Source: Dinghuibacter silviterrae
GTDB lineage: Bacteria; Bacteroidota; Bacteroidia; Chitinophagales; Chitinophagaceae
Assembly (NCBI RefSeq): GCF_004366355.1
Contig: NZ_SODV01000001.1
Location: forward strand, 2,728,001 to 2,792,000
Length of the DNA: 64,000 nt
Direction: 5' to 3'
Below the pieces are notes generated by a model. It was not told the origin of the DNA. It was given only the letters and a program-made list of their open reading frames with translations, and made no database searches. The translations under genes and the position numbers were made by a program. Positions 36,987 to 46,277 of this stretch are shown in pieces; the first letter of the stretch is position 1; every line of letters begins with the position of its first letter.

Positions 36987-38021
36987 ATGTTACGACTTGG
37001 CATTCTTGGTTTGGGAGAGGGCCGCAGCGCCATCTCCGCCGCCCTTCACAGCGATCGCTATCAATTGCGGAACATCTGCGACCGGAACGAGGCGCTTTGC
37101 CGCGAACGCGTGGAAGAGTTCGGTTTTCCGACCTATACCCTGAACTACCAGGACCTCCTGGACGACCCCGGCATCGATGTGATTGCGATCTATACGCCGG
37201 ACCACCTCCATGCGGACCACGTCAAGGCAGCCCTGCTCCACGGCAAACATGTGGTATGTACAAAACCTTTTATTGACGACCTCGGCCGCGGACAGGAACT
37301 CATCGATCTAAGCGAAGCCACAGGACGCAAAGTATTCGTCGGCCAAAGCTCGCGCTTTTTCGAACCCATGCGCCGGCAACGCGCGGACTACGAAGCGGGG
37401 CTCATCGGGGATCTCGTCACGGTAGAAGCGTATTATCACGCCGACCACCGCTGGTTCCTGGCCAAAGGATGGTCATTGGGCGAAAGATTCAAATGGCTCT
37501 ACGGTGGTCTCAGCCATCCCGTCGACCTCGTCCGCTGGTACCTGCCCGACATCGTGGAAGTCATGGGGTATGGCCTGCTCAGCCCCAACGGCCGCAAGGG
37601 CGGTCTGCAACACGAGGACACCATGCACTTTATCTTCAAGGCCGCCGACGGCCGGGTCGCCCGGGTCAGCGGCGCCTATACCGGCCCCGTCCAACCCGTT
37701 ACCCGCGACAGCGAAATGAGCTGTATCCTCCGCGGGTCCGAAGGCTGCAGCCAGGCCGACTATATGGACCTGCGGTATGCCATTACCGACCGGACCGGGG
37801 AGGAGCGCATCGTCACCTGGGAGCACAAGCTCAAACACTATTTCCGTTTTGAAGGCAAAAGCCACCACGCCGGCGAATACCAGAACTACCTGGACTACTT
37901 CGCGGACTGCCTGGCAGAAGGACGCACCGCCTACCCCGACGTCAGGGAAGGCATAGGGACCGTCGCCCTCCTCCAGGCCATGGACCAATCCCTCACCACC
38001 GGTAAACCCGTTTCCCTATGA
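36987..38021 (+). CDS. Gfo/Idh/MocA-family oxidoreductase
   Basis: NAD(P)-dependent sugar oxidoreductase of 344 residues: Rossmann N-domain with LGILGLGEGRSAISAALHS and the DVIAIYTPDHLHADHV segment, then the family lysine in VVCTKPFIDD (usual EKP is TKP here), then the C-terminal alpha/beta domain with GGLSHPVDLVRWY. No signal peptide, so it is cytoplasmic. It may oxidise or epimerise the sugar imported by one of the two flanking SSS transporters. It starts 4 bases after the beta-helix gene stop and overlaps the second SSS gene by ATGA. Confidence 0.9.
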   Translation: MLRLGILGLGEGRSAISAALHSDRYQLRNICDRNEALCRERVEEFGFPTYTLNYQDLLDDPGIDVIAIYTPDHLHADHVKAALLHGKHVVCTKPFIDDLGRGQELIDLSEATGRKVFVGQSSRFFEPMRRQRADYEAGLIGDLVTVEAYYHADHRWFLAKGWSLGERFKWLYGGLSHPVDLVRWYLPDIVEVMGYGLLSPNGRKGGLQHEDTMHFIFKAADGRVARVSGAYTGPVQPVTRDSEMSCILRGSEGCSQADYMDLRYAITDRTGEERIVTWEHKLKHYFRFEGKSHHAGEYQNYLDYFADCLAEGRTAYPDVREGIGTVALLQAMDQSLTTGKPVSL

Positions 38022-39595
38022 AAGGCCTCGCCGCTTCCCTGGGCACACCCGACTTCATCATCATCGGGATCTACTTCGTCGTCCTGATAGGGATTGCCTG
38101 TTACGTCAGCTTCGTCCAGCGCCGCCGGAGCGGCGAAAACCTTTTCCTCGCACAACACTCCCTGGGCTGGGCCAGTATCGGGCTAAACATGTGGGGAACC
38201 AATGTCGGGCCTTCCTTGCTCATCGCGTCCGCCAGCATCGGCTACACCACGGGGATCGTCGCCGGCAATTTCTCCTGGTACGCGTTTGTATTTATCCTGA
38301 TGCTCGGGCTCGTCTTTGCGCCCCGTTACCTCGGTGCCCGCGTATCCACACTCCCCGAATTCATGGGCAAACGCTTTGGCCACACGACGCGCAACCTCCT
38401 GGCCTGGTACACCCTCATCACCATCCTGATCTCCTGGTTGTCGCTGGGCCTTTTTGCCGGTGGTTTGCTCGTCCGCCAGCTCCTGGACGTACCCATGTGG
38501 CTGGCCATCGTCGCCATGATGCTGCTGGCGGGCTTTTTCACCGCAGCCGGCGGTCTCAAGGCCATCGCGTACACCAACGTTTTTCAAATGATCCTGCTCA
38601 TCGCCGTGTCGTTCTACCTCGTCATTATCGGTTTGTCAAAAATCGGTGGCGTGCACGTGTTGTATACCCATACACCCGCGACCTATTGGAACCTTTTCCT
38701 CCCTGCCCACGACCGGCGCTATCCCTGGCCTGCCATCCTCCTCGGCTACCCCATCATGGGCGTCTGGTTCTGGTGCACCGAACAGTCCATGGTTCAGTCC
38801 GTCTTGGGCGCGAAAAACCTCCGCCAGGGCCAGCTCGGCACCAATTTTATCGGGTGGCTGAAGATCCTCGACGTTCCCCTGTTTATCATCCCCGGGGTGA
38901 TCTGTTACTTGTTGTATCCACATTTGAGTAATCCCGACGCCGCCTACCTCACCCTCGTGACGGGGCTTTTCCCCGCGGGCATGAAGGGCCTCATCATCGT
39001 CGTCCTGATCGCCGCGCTGGTGGGCAACATCGGTTCTTCACTCAATTCCGTCAGCACCGTCTTTACGATCGATATTTACGTGGAAAAATATCGCCCTTCC
39101 GCCACCACATCCGAAGTGATCCGCGCCGGGCGGTATGTCACCATTGCCGGGGCAGCGGTCTCCATCGGCATGGCCCTCGCCATCGACCGGATCAAGGGTC
39201 TAAACCTTTTTGACGTCTTCCAGTCCGTCCTTGGTTTTCTCGCCCCGCCCATGAGCGCCGCTTTTCTTTTTGGCATCCTCTGGAAACGCACCACCGCCCT
39301 CGCAGTCAACACCGTCCTTACCTTAGGGACGCTGTTCAGCGTAGGGGTAGGGGTGTTGTACCTCTGGGTTTTCCCTTCGGCATTGTATCCCGCCTGGCCC
39401 CACTTCCTGCTGCTGTCGTTTTATTTATTTTGTGTGATGTCGGCCTTGACGGTCGTCGTCTCCCTTGCGGACAAGACCCATGCGCCGCTCCACGCCGCCC
39501 CCGTTTCCGGCCGGCCCGACCGGCTCGTCGTCGGGCTTTGGGTGGGGTTGTGTGTGGTGATGGTGGGGTTGTATGTTTTCTTTAATGGACACTAA
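38018..39595 (+). CDS. Sodium:solute symporter family transporter, second copy
   Basis: A second SSS transporter, 525 residues, clearly different in sequence from the one at 33542. It has about 14 hydrophobic segments, ENLFLAQHSLGWASIGLNM at the N-terminus and GSSLNSVSTVFTIDIYVE in the middle, like the SGLT-type group (sodium/glucose-like). It is translationally coupled to the Gfo/Idh gene, so the two may handle one sugar. Two importers of one family in a single operon suggest two distinct end products of glycan breakdown. Confidence 0.9.
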   Translation: MKGLAASLGTPDFIIIGIYFVVLIGIACYVSFVQRRRSGENLFLAQHSLGWASIGLNMWGTNVGPSLLIASASIGYTTGIVAGNFSWYAFVFILMLGLVFAPRYLGARVSTLPEFMGKRFGHTTRNLLAWYTLITILISWLSLGLFAGGLLVRQLLDVPMWLAIVAMMLLAGFFTAAGGLKAIAYTNVFQMILLIAVSFYLVIIGLSKIGGVHVLYTHTPATYWNLFLPAHDRRYPWPAILLGYPIMGVWFWCTEQSMVQSVLGAKNLRQGQLGTNFIGWLKILDVPLFIIPGVICYLLYPHLSNPDAAYLTLVTGLFPAGMKGLIIVVLIAALVGNIGSSLNSVSTVFTIDIYVEKYRPSATTSEVIRAGRYVTIAGAAVSIGMALAIDRIKGLNLFDVFQSVLGFLAPPMSAAFLFGILWKRTTALAVNTVLTLGTLFSVGVGVLYLWVFPSALYPAWPHFLLLSFYLFCVMSALTVVVSLADKTHAPLHAAPVSGRPDRLVVGLWVGLCVVMVGLYVFFNGH

Positions 39596-41878
39596 ATGAA
39601 AAAAGGTCTCTTTCTACTGTTTGTCCTGCTGTCCGGCGCGCCCGCCTATGCCCAAACGCCTTCGGCCCATGTCGCCGCCGCCGCGCCCCGCGCCGCCGCC
39701 GGCGGCCCCGCGCCTGCGGCTGCGCCCGTCGCTACTGCGTCCGCTCCTGTCGCCGGGGCTGCGCCCCGCGCTTCCTGGATCTGGTACCCCGGCGACTTCG
39801 CGATCTGGCTCTCCGCCGAAGTCGAAAACCGCCGGGCCGAGCGAGGCGCCTTTTTTCCCCCCTTCTGGAAACTGGACAATCCTTATATCCTCGTGGACTT
39901 CCACAAGTCTTTTGTGCTGCCCTTCGCAGAGGACGTGCACATATTTTCCGAAGGACAGTATAACCTGAAACTGGACGGCCGGATGCAACCGTCATCGTCC
40001 GTCGTTCATATAGACGCCGGTCCCCACGACATCGACCTGAAGGTATTTTGCCGCGACAGGGTGCCCGCGATCTTCGTATCCGCGCCTGACCTTGTCTCCG
40101 ACTCGACCTGGCGGGTCACCTGCGAAGACAAGGAGTGGATCGATGCCACGGGTAAGGTCTCCGACAAATCCGGCACCGTGTGGATGCCCGCGGAATCGTG
40201 GGGTTTCAGCGACCCCGCTGCGACACCTTCGCAATACAAACTGGCTACACAACCTATTTCCCCGGTGTCGGTTGTCCGCCAAAGCAACGGTTGGTTGCTC
40301 GACTTCGGACGCGAGACTTTTGGATACGTCGTTCTTCACGGCGTTCATGGGAACGGGCCGCTCCACCTCTACTACGGCGAGTCGCGGGAGGAAGCCCTGT
40401 CCACCGATAGCTGTGAAACACTCGACCACCTCCAGGTGTCCGCAGGAGAGCGTTGGGTGGCGCCGGTGTCCCGGGCGTTCCGGTATGTCCACCTGCAGAC
40501 GGATCTTGCGATCGATTCGGTGTCCGCCCTTTATGAGTACAACCCGCTTCCCATCCGCGGCGCCTTCCGCTGCTCGGATACGTTGCTTAACCGGATCTGG
40601 GACGTTGCGTCGTATACGCTCCACCTCGCCACCCGGGAGTTTTTCCTCGACGGGATCAAACGCGACCGCTGGATCTGGTCCGGGGATGCCTACCAGAGCG
40701 ACCTGATGAACTACTACCTGTTCTTCGATTCCAGCGAGGTCACCCGCACACTCTACGCCCTGCGCGGGAAGGACCCCGTGACCAGCCACGTCAACACCAT
40801 CCTCGACTATACGTTTTACTGGTTCATGGGGATCTACGACTACTATTTGTATACCGGTGACGCCTCCTTTATCCGCACCTGTTATCCCCGCATGGTCACC
40901 CTGATGGACTATGTCCTGGGCCGGCGTGACGCCAACGGGATGGTACAAGGGCTCCCCGGCGACTGGGTCTTTATAGACTGGGCCGATGGTTTGAGCAAAA
41001 AGGGAGCCCTCAGTTTCGAACAACTTCTTTTTTGCCGGAGCCTGGAGACCATGGATATGTGTGCCCGCCTGGCCGGCGATACGATCTCCTTATACGGGAC
41101 CCTGGCGCGCCGGTTGCGCACCGACGTTCTGTCCCGTTTCTGGGACCCTTCGCGCGGAGCCCTCGTTCACAATATGATGGACGGACACCTCACGGCCACG
41201 GTCAACCGCTATGCCAATATGTTCGGTGTGTTGCTGAATTATTTTTCCCCTGCCCAACGCACGTCCGTATTGCACCGCGTTCTGCTCAACGACAGCATCG
41301 CCCCCATTACGACCCCGTATATGCAGTTCTACGCCCAGGAAGCCCTTTGCGCCCTGGGCCACCAGGACGACGTCCTTCAACAAATCAAGGCCTATTGGGG
41401 TGGCATGCTCCACGAAGGCGCGACGACATTTTGGGAAAAATACGACCCCGCCGAACATGGCGTCCAGGACTACGCGCTCTACGGCCGCCCCTACGGCCGC
41501 AGCCTTTGCCACGCCTGGGGCGCGAGCCCGTTGTACCTGCTCGGCAAATACTACCTGGGCGTCCGCCCCCTGACCCCCGGTTATGCGTCCTACCTCGTTT
41601 GCCCGACGCTCGGTGGGTTGAGCTGGATAACCGGTACCGTGCCCACGCCCCACGGGGACATACAAGTGTATTGCAACCGCTCGGAGCTGCGTGTCACCGC
41701 GGTGCCCGGTCACGGGGTGCTGCGCTTCGCCAGCCGTTCCCTGCCGCGTTGTGCGGAAGGGCCTGTCCGGAAGATGGGGGAGGGGCTTTACGAGGTGGAC
41801 CTTGACAAGGCAGGGACCTATACAGTTTACTACGAGGTGGCGGATAAGGATGTGGTGGCTAAATTGTGGGAACGATGA
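39596..41878 (+). CDS. GH78-like alpha-L-rhamnosidase, second type
   Basis: Secreted six-hairpin enzyme of 760 residues. The signal peptide is followed by an Ala/Pro-rich linker (residues about 22-58). Beta domains then precede an (alpha/alpha)6 barrel with FFLDGIKRDRWIWSGDAYQ; Asp357 in KRDR is the probable acid. A later TTFWEKYDP gives Glu614 as possible base. The acid motif is the DGxKRDRxxWxGD variant rather than the RNERxxW of the GH78 at 21628, so this is a different subgroup and may differ in linkage. Its start follows the upstream stop with no gap, and it overlaps the GH106 gene by ATGA. Confidence 0.85.
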   Translation: MKKGLFLLFVLLSGAPAYAQTPSAHVAAAAPRAAAGGPAPAAAPVATASAPVAGAAPRASWIWYPGDFAIWLSAEVENRRAERGAFFPPFWKLDNPYILVDFHKSFVLPFAEDVHIFSEGQYNLKLDGRMQPSSSVVHIDAGPHDIDLKVFCRDRVPAIFVSAPDLVSDSTWRVTCEDKEWIDATGKVSDKSGTVWMPAESWGFSDPAATPSQYKLATQPISPVSVVRQSNGWLLDFGRETFGYVVLHGVHGNGPLHLYYGESREEALSTDSCETLDHLQVSAGERWVAPVSRAFRYVHLQTDLAIDSVSALYEYNPLPIRGAFRCSDTLLNRIWDVASYTLHLATREFFLDGIKRDRWIWSGDAYQSDLMNYYLFFDSSEVTRTLYALRGKDPVTSHVNTILDYTFYWFMGIYDYYLYTGDASFIRTCYPRMVTLMDYVLGRRDANGMVQGLPGDWVFIDWADGLSKKGALSFEQLLFCRSLETMDMCARLAGDTISLYGTLARRLRTDVLSRFWDPSRGALVHNMMDGHLTATVNRYANMFGVLLNYFSPAQRTSVLHRVLLNDSIAPITTPYMQFYAQEALCALGHQDDVLQQIKAYWGGMLHEGATTFWEKYDPAEHGVQDYALYGRPYGRSLCHAWGASPLYLLGKYYLGVRPLTPGYASYLVCPTLGGLSWITGTVPTPHGDIQVYCNRSELRVTAVPGHGVLRFASRSLPRCAEGPVRKMGEGLYEVDLDKAGTYTVYYEVADKDVVAKLWER

Positions 41879-44800
41879 GATGCACGGTGGTCATAGGATT
41901 GCTCTTGCTGGCGGGCGCCGCGGGGGCGCAGCCGGCGGGGTCGACCGGCGCCGGCTTGCGGCAGGCCGCACCGTCACGGGCCGCACAGCCCGGCTCGCCG
42001 AAGGGCGCGCGTTCCCTGGAGTCCCTGTTTCAACACCCGCCCGCCGCCGCGCGCCCCTGGGTCTTTTGGTACTGGCTGCACGGGGCAGTGTCAAAGGAAG
42101 GCATCCTTGCCGACCTCATCGCCATGCGCGACGAAGGTATCGGCGGCGCCTACCTCATGCCCATACAGGATACCACTTCGAAACTGCCCTTCCAACACTC
42201 TGCTCGGCAGCTCTCGCCCCGCTGGTGGTCGATGGTGCGGTACGCCGTGCAGGTCGCGGACAGCCTCGGCGTGCAACTGGCCTTTCACGACGCAGATGGT
42301 TTTGCGGTGGCCGGCGGGCCCTGGATTACGCCGGAGCTGTCTATGCAAAAGGTCGTATGGACGGAAACCCCTGTGCAGGGGGCCGTCGACGAGGTGCTTG
42401 CGCAACCGGAAACCAACGAGGGGTATTATCGCGATATTCGCGTTTTCGCCTATCGGGCGTATGCCCCGGCGGCTGCGCCACATGTCAGTTCAAGCGAGGG
42501 TGATGTCTCGTTCCTGGTGCAGCCCGGCGATGGATCGGCGCAGCCCGGCGGCGCTTCCGCGCGTCCAGGCGGCAGCAAATCCTTCACCAGCGATACTCCC
42601 TGCTGGATCCAATACGCCTACGATACCGCCGTGACCATCCGGACGATCGTCATCCGCCCCGCCGGCGCCAACTACCAGGCCCAGCGGCTCCTCGTCGAGG
42701 TATCCGATGATGGCGAACACTTCCGGGTGCTGCAACGGCTGGTGCCCCCCCGGAGTGGTTGGCAGGACGCCGAAGCACCCGATACGTATGCGATCCCGCC
42801 CACCCGGGCGCGGTTTTTCCGGTTTGTGTACGACAAGGAAGGCTCGGAACCGGGCGCGGAAGACCTGGACGCCGCGAAGTGGAAACCCACGCTAAAGATC
42901 AAAGGAATCACGCTATCCGCCGAACCCCGTATCGATCAATATGAAGGCAAGTCCGGTCTGGTGTGGCGGGTCAGCCCACCGACAGCCGTTGACCTGCCAG
43001 CCGCGAGCGACCTGCTAGACATCAGCAGTGCGATGGACGCCCACGGACACCTCCGCTGGCAGGCGCCCCCCGGCACCTGGACCATTCTCCGGATGGGCTA
43101 TACCACCACCGGTCACACCAACGCCACCGGTGGCGGCGGGCGCGGCCTGGAGTGCGACAAGTTCAATCCCGCAGCGGCGCGGATCCAGTTTAACCACTGG
43201 TTCGGCGCCATCGAACAAGCGGTGGGCCCGGCGCGCAAAGCCATCAGGATCTTTCACGTCGACAGTTGGGAGTGCGGCGACCAAAACTGGTCCCCTGTGT
43301 TCGCGGCCGAATTCCGCAAAAGGCGCGGGTATGATCTTTTGCCCTACTTACCCGTCATGGCAGGAATTCCCGTGCGAGGTACCGGCTTTTCCGAGCACGT
43401 GCTGTCCGATGTCCGGCAGACTATTTCGGAGCTGGTCAACGATGCTTTTTTCCATACCATGGCGACGCTTGCCCACGCCCACGGCTGCCAGTTCAGCGCC
43501 GAAAGCGTGGCCCCTGTCGTGACCGTCGACAACCTGCTCCACAACAAGACCGTAGACCTTCCCATGGGCGAGTTCTGGCTGCGCAGCCCCACCCACGACA
43601 AACCTCTCGACGTCCTCGACGCCGTTTCGGGGGGACACATCTATGGCAAACCCATCATCCAGTCCGAAGCCTTTACCGAGCTCCGGCTTCAATGGGACGA
43701 ATACCCCGGTATGCTCAAAACCCTCCAGGACCGCAACTACGCCTGGGGTGTCAACCGGCTCGTCTTTCACGTCTTTATGCACAACCCCTGGATGGACCGC
43801 CGCCCCGGTGTGACGCTCGACGGTGTGGGGTTGTTTTTTCAAAGGGACCAGACGTGGTGGAAACCGGGCAAGGCCTGGGTGGACTATACTACCCGCTGTC
43901 AGGCACTCCTGCAATGGGGCAAACCCGTCGTGGATGTCGCGGTGTATACCGGCGACAATGTGCCCTCCCGGTCCGTGTTGCCCGATCGCTTGTGCACCGT
44001 GCTGCCCGGGCTGATCGGGGACAGCCTGGTGGCGTTGAACACGCGTCGTCTTACCAATACAGGCGTACCACTGGTCAAAACGTCGGGCGTGCAACACGTG
44101 GCGAACATCGCTGACGCCGCCGACTGGGTCAATCCTCTGCACGGGTACGCCTATGACTGCTTTAACGCGGACGTGTTGGCCCAGGCCCGGGTGTCGCATG
44201 GACGTGTGGTATTGCCCTCCGGCGCCAGCTACGGCGTGCTGGTGTTTCCCCCGGGGCTACCGTCACAACCCGATACGCTTTCTTCAGCCACACAAGCTGC
44301 GATCACGCGGTTGTCCGGCGCACACATCCTGCAAACGCCCTGGACGGAGGCCTCACTGACCTCTCTCGGCTTGCCCCCGGACGTGACGGTTGTTGACCCG
44401 GCCGGCAGGGTGGCCAACGGCATCGCCTATACGCACCGTACCGGGCCGGGGGCGGATGTTTATTTTATTTCCAATCAGGAAGGACGTACCCGGGACCTGC
44501 GGTTTTCCCTTCGGTCGGTTGCCGGTGGTGCCGAGTGCTGGGACCCCGTTACCGGGCGGATATACTCCTGTCCTTCTGCGTCTGTTGTGCGGGGGCGGAC
44601 AGAGCTGCCGCTTCGCCTTGATGCAGGGGCGTCTGTGTTTGTGGTGCTCCGGGCGGCGCAGCGTGCCCGGCCCCTGCCTCCGCCGCCCGACCCCACCAGG
44701 TCACTTGCAGTTACCGGCCCCTGGACCGTCACCTTCGATACCGCTTTTGGCGGCCCAACCGCGCCCTTGGTATTTCCGGCGCCGATGGATTGGAGCCTGG

Positions 44801-45153
44801 ACCCACGCACCCGGTATTACTCCGGTACCGCGGTGTACAGCGCCAGGTTTAGCTTCCGGCCCGCAGGTGGTCCCGTCTGGCTGGACCTGGGCCGCGTCGC
44901 CGATGTCGCCGGGGTGCGCGTCAACGGCCTGGATTGCGGGGTGGCCTGGACGGCGCCTTTCCGGGTAGATATCACGCGCGCGCTGCGACCCGGAGAGAAC
45001 CACTTGGAGGTCGAGGTGACCAATACCTGGGCGAACCGGATCATCGGGGATCACCTGGACTCCACTCAACATGCCTGGACGAATGCGCCTTACCGGCTCG
45101 ACGGGAAGTTGTTGCCCTCTGGCTTGCTGGGGCCGGTACAATTGCGGTTTTAA
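41875..45153 (+). CDS. GH106 alpha-L-rhamnosidase, secreted
   Basis: Large rhamnosidase of 1092 residues. The start at 41875 gives the ATGA overlap and a clean signal peptide (CTVVIGLLLLAGAAGAQ); a GTG at 41866 is the alternative. Family marks: ARPWVFWYWLHGAVSKEGI, DEGIGGAYLMPIQD, a discoidin-like inserted domain (about residues 230-350), IFHVDSWECGDQNW, SAESVAP, and a C-terminal galactose-binding-like sandwich with VTGPWTVTFDTAFGGP. It would remove alpha-1,2-linked rhamnose in pectin. Low-complexity inserts lie after the signal peptide and near residues 210-235 (SAQPGGASARPGG). This is the last gene of the long + strand operon. Confidence 0.92.
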   Translation: MRCTVVIGLLLLAGAAGAQPAGSTGAGLRQAAPSRAAQPGSPKGARSLESLFQHPPAAARPWVFWYWLHGAVSKEGILADLIAMRDEGIGGAYLMPIQDTTSKLPFQHSARQLSPRWWSMVRYAVQVADSLGVQLAFHDADGFAVAGGPWITPELSMQKVVWTETPVQGAVDEVLAQPETNEGYYRDIRVFAYRAYAPAAAPHVSSSEGDVSFLVQPGDGSAQPGGASARPGGSKSFTSDTPCWIQYAYDTAVTIRTIVIRPAGANYQAQRLLVEVSDDGEHFRVLQRLVPPRSGWQDAEAPDTYAIPPTRARFFRFVYDKEGSEPGAEDLDAAKWKPTLKIKGITLSAEPRIDQYEGKSGLVWRVSPPTAVDLPAASDLLDISSAMDAHGHLRWQAPPGTWTILRMGYTTTGHTNATGGGGRGLECDKFNPAAARIQFNHWFGAIEQAVGPARKAIRIFHVDSWECGDQNWSPVFAAEFRKRRGYDLLPYLPVMAGIPVRGTGFSEHVLSDVRQTISELVNDAFFHTMATLAHAHGCQFSAESVAPVVTVDNLLHNKTVDLPMGEFWLRSPTHDKPLDVLDAVSGGHIYGKPIIQSEAFTELRLQWDEYPGMLKTLQDRNYAWGVNRLVFHVFMHNPWMDRRPGVTLDGVGLFFQRDQTWWKPGKAWVDYTTRCQALLQWGKPVVDVAVYTGDNVPSRSVLPDRLCTVLPGLIGDSLVALNTRRLTNTGVPLVKTSGVQHVANIADAADWVNPLHGYAYDCFNADVLAQARVSHGRVVLPSGASYGVLVFPPGLPSQPDTLSSATQAAITRLSGAHILQTPWTEASLTSLGLPPDVTVVDPAGRVANGIAYTHRTGPGADVYFISNQEGRTRDLRFSLRSVAGGAECWDPVTGRIYSCPSASVVRGRTELPLRLDAGASVFVVLRAAQRARPLPPPPDPTRSLAVTGPWTVTFDTAFGGPTAPLVFPAPMDWSLDPRTRYYSGTAVYSARFSFRPAGGPVWLDLGRVADVAGVRVNGLDCGVAWTAPFRVDITRALRPGENHLEVEVTNTWANRIIGDHLDSTQHAWTNAPYRLDGKLLPSGLLGPVQLRF

Positions 45154-45188
45154 AGGTGTAAATTAAGGGATACAATCAAACCTCTGGC

Positions 45189-45533
45189 ATGGTCTCCTTT
45201 TTAAAAAAATACAGCTGGAACATTGCGGTCGTCGGTATATGGATTGCGCTTACATGGTCACATGACTGGATAGAGCGTTTATATAAACGCGAAGACATCA
45301 TAGCATTCAGACCCATTTTTTATATTCTATTGGGTGCCGCTGCCTTAGCACTTTACATTGTCCTGATCGCTAAAGGTGTGAAAATGGACAAAAAAGAAGA
45401 AACAGGTGCCGTGGCGCAAACCGTGACGTTCGGCTTATTCTATATTGGAGTTCTCTATCTGGCCTTTCGGGAACCGCTTTCCGATGGGGTGCTCCTGTTT
45501 TACCGGTTGTTGATTGTACCGGGGGTGGGTTGA
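45189..45533 (+). CDS. Small membrane protein of unknown function (114 aa)
   Basis: Three hydrophobic segments can be seen: residues about 9-25, 41-62 and 75-95, with a charged loop KMDKKEETG between the last two. The base composition is much lower in GC than the glycosidase genes on either side, which suggests different origin. It starts 36 bases after the GH106 stop. The 3' end overlaps the decayed tail of the VapC-like pseudogene on the other strand. I do not recognise a family. Confidence 0.6.
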   Translation: MVSFLKKYSWNIAVVGIWIALTWSHDWIERLYKREDIIAFRPIFYILLGAAALALYIVLIAKGVKMDKKEETGAVAQTVTFGLFYIGVLYLAFREPLSDGVLLFYRLLIVPGVG

Positions 45534-45539
45534 AGATAA

Positions 45540-45908
45540 GGACCCCCTTGTTGGGCCTTTGGCAGCGGTAGCTATCTGCAAAGCGTCCGGCGTCCGTAGA
45601 TTATACTTCGCCCTTAATTCAGCGGCTTTCACTGCAATAATATTGTCTATCTCCTAAATCTCAATATGCGAAGCAGACGACAAAATACCTTTGTATTGGC
45701 TGACAAGTTGAAGCTTTCCATCTTTTAACGGGTTTACCAATACTTCCAGCAAGGTAATAGATGAAGTTACAAAGATAAAATCTCCATTGTCGTTGGCCTC
45801 AAAAAGCGGCTTTAGAAATGACTGATAAACAGAATGCCCCTCGATAAAATAAATTAAAGGCGCTGTATCCAGGAATACAATTTTCGATGTAAAATCAGAA
45901 ATTACCAT
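45540..45908 (-). pseudogene. Broken VapC-like PIN-domain toxin
   Basis: Reading from 45908, the first 84 codons encode a PIN domain: IVFLDTAPLIYFIEGH with the first acidic residue and SSITLLEVLVNPLKDG with the second. A TAG at 45654-45656 then interrupts it. The same frame continues without a shift as EIDNIIAVKAAELRAKYNL then RTPDALQIATA, which carries the third acidic residue. After that the normal LTND-type ending is missing and the sequence runs into unrelated codons, so the C-terminus is also lost. A functional RNase is unlikely. The start overlaps the antitoxin stop (ATGGTAA), as in intact pairs. Confidence 0.8.
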
Positions 45909-46116
45909 TGCCTTTCCCCATCAACATATTCGTCGATATTTGTACCGGACCATACGGAGGACCCTATGCCTGAAATAGAAGATAGTTTTACAGATTCATT
46001 TTGCTCTTTGTCCTCCTGATAAGCAAAGCAATCTTTTCAAGGAGGGTCAACTGATCTTCCTTGTCCATACGTTTCACTTGGGACAAAATATCATCCATAT
46101 TCAAAGCCGATGGCAT
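45902..46116 (-). pseudogene. Frameshifted VapB-like antitoxin
   Basis: From 46116 the first frame reads MPSALNMDDILSQVKRMDKE, then LLEKIALLIRR, and stops at 45988. The frame two bases on continues KEQNESVKLSSISGIGSS and VWSGTNIDEYVDGERQW, ending at 45902. This is the classical antitoxin C-terminus (L-x-G-x-G-x-x-x-W, then D-x-x-E-Y-V-x-x-x-R-x-W). A single-base change around 46015 joins the halves. It ends by overlapping the toxin start. Both genes of the pair are therefore damaged. It is too short and broken to be called by ORF finding. Confidence 0.72.
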
Positions 46117-46171
46117 ATAAGCAGATTTAGGCGAAATTGCGAATTTATTTTATAGGATTGGCATATCTGCC

Positions 46172-46270
46172 GCCTCTACCAGGTCGCTTATGGTTACCGG
46201 ACCCTGGAAAGTCGTTTTCGATACTCCCGGCGTCGTATTTTCCACGCTGGCCGACTAGAGCCTCCCCATT
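46172..46270 (+). pseudogene. Fragment of a second GH106 rhamnosidase C-terminal domain
   Basis: On the + strand the codons read SAASTRSLMVTGPWKVVFD then TPGVVFSTLAD, a TAG at 46256, and Ser-Leu-Pro. This matches the intact GH106 at 44690-44800, which reads TRSLAVTGPWTVTFDT and then PMDWSLD. The stop replaces the conserved Trp of the DWS motif (TGG to TAG), and a few residues are deleted before VVF. Only about 30 codons are recognisable and there is no start signal. It looks like a leftover of a deleted or truncated paralogue. Confidence 0.6.
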
Positions 46271-46277
46271 TTATGTC

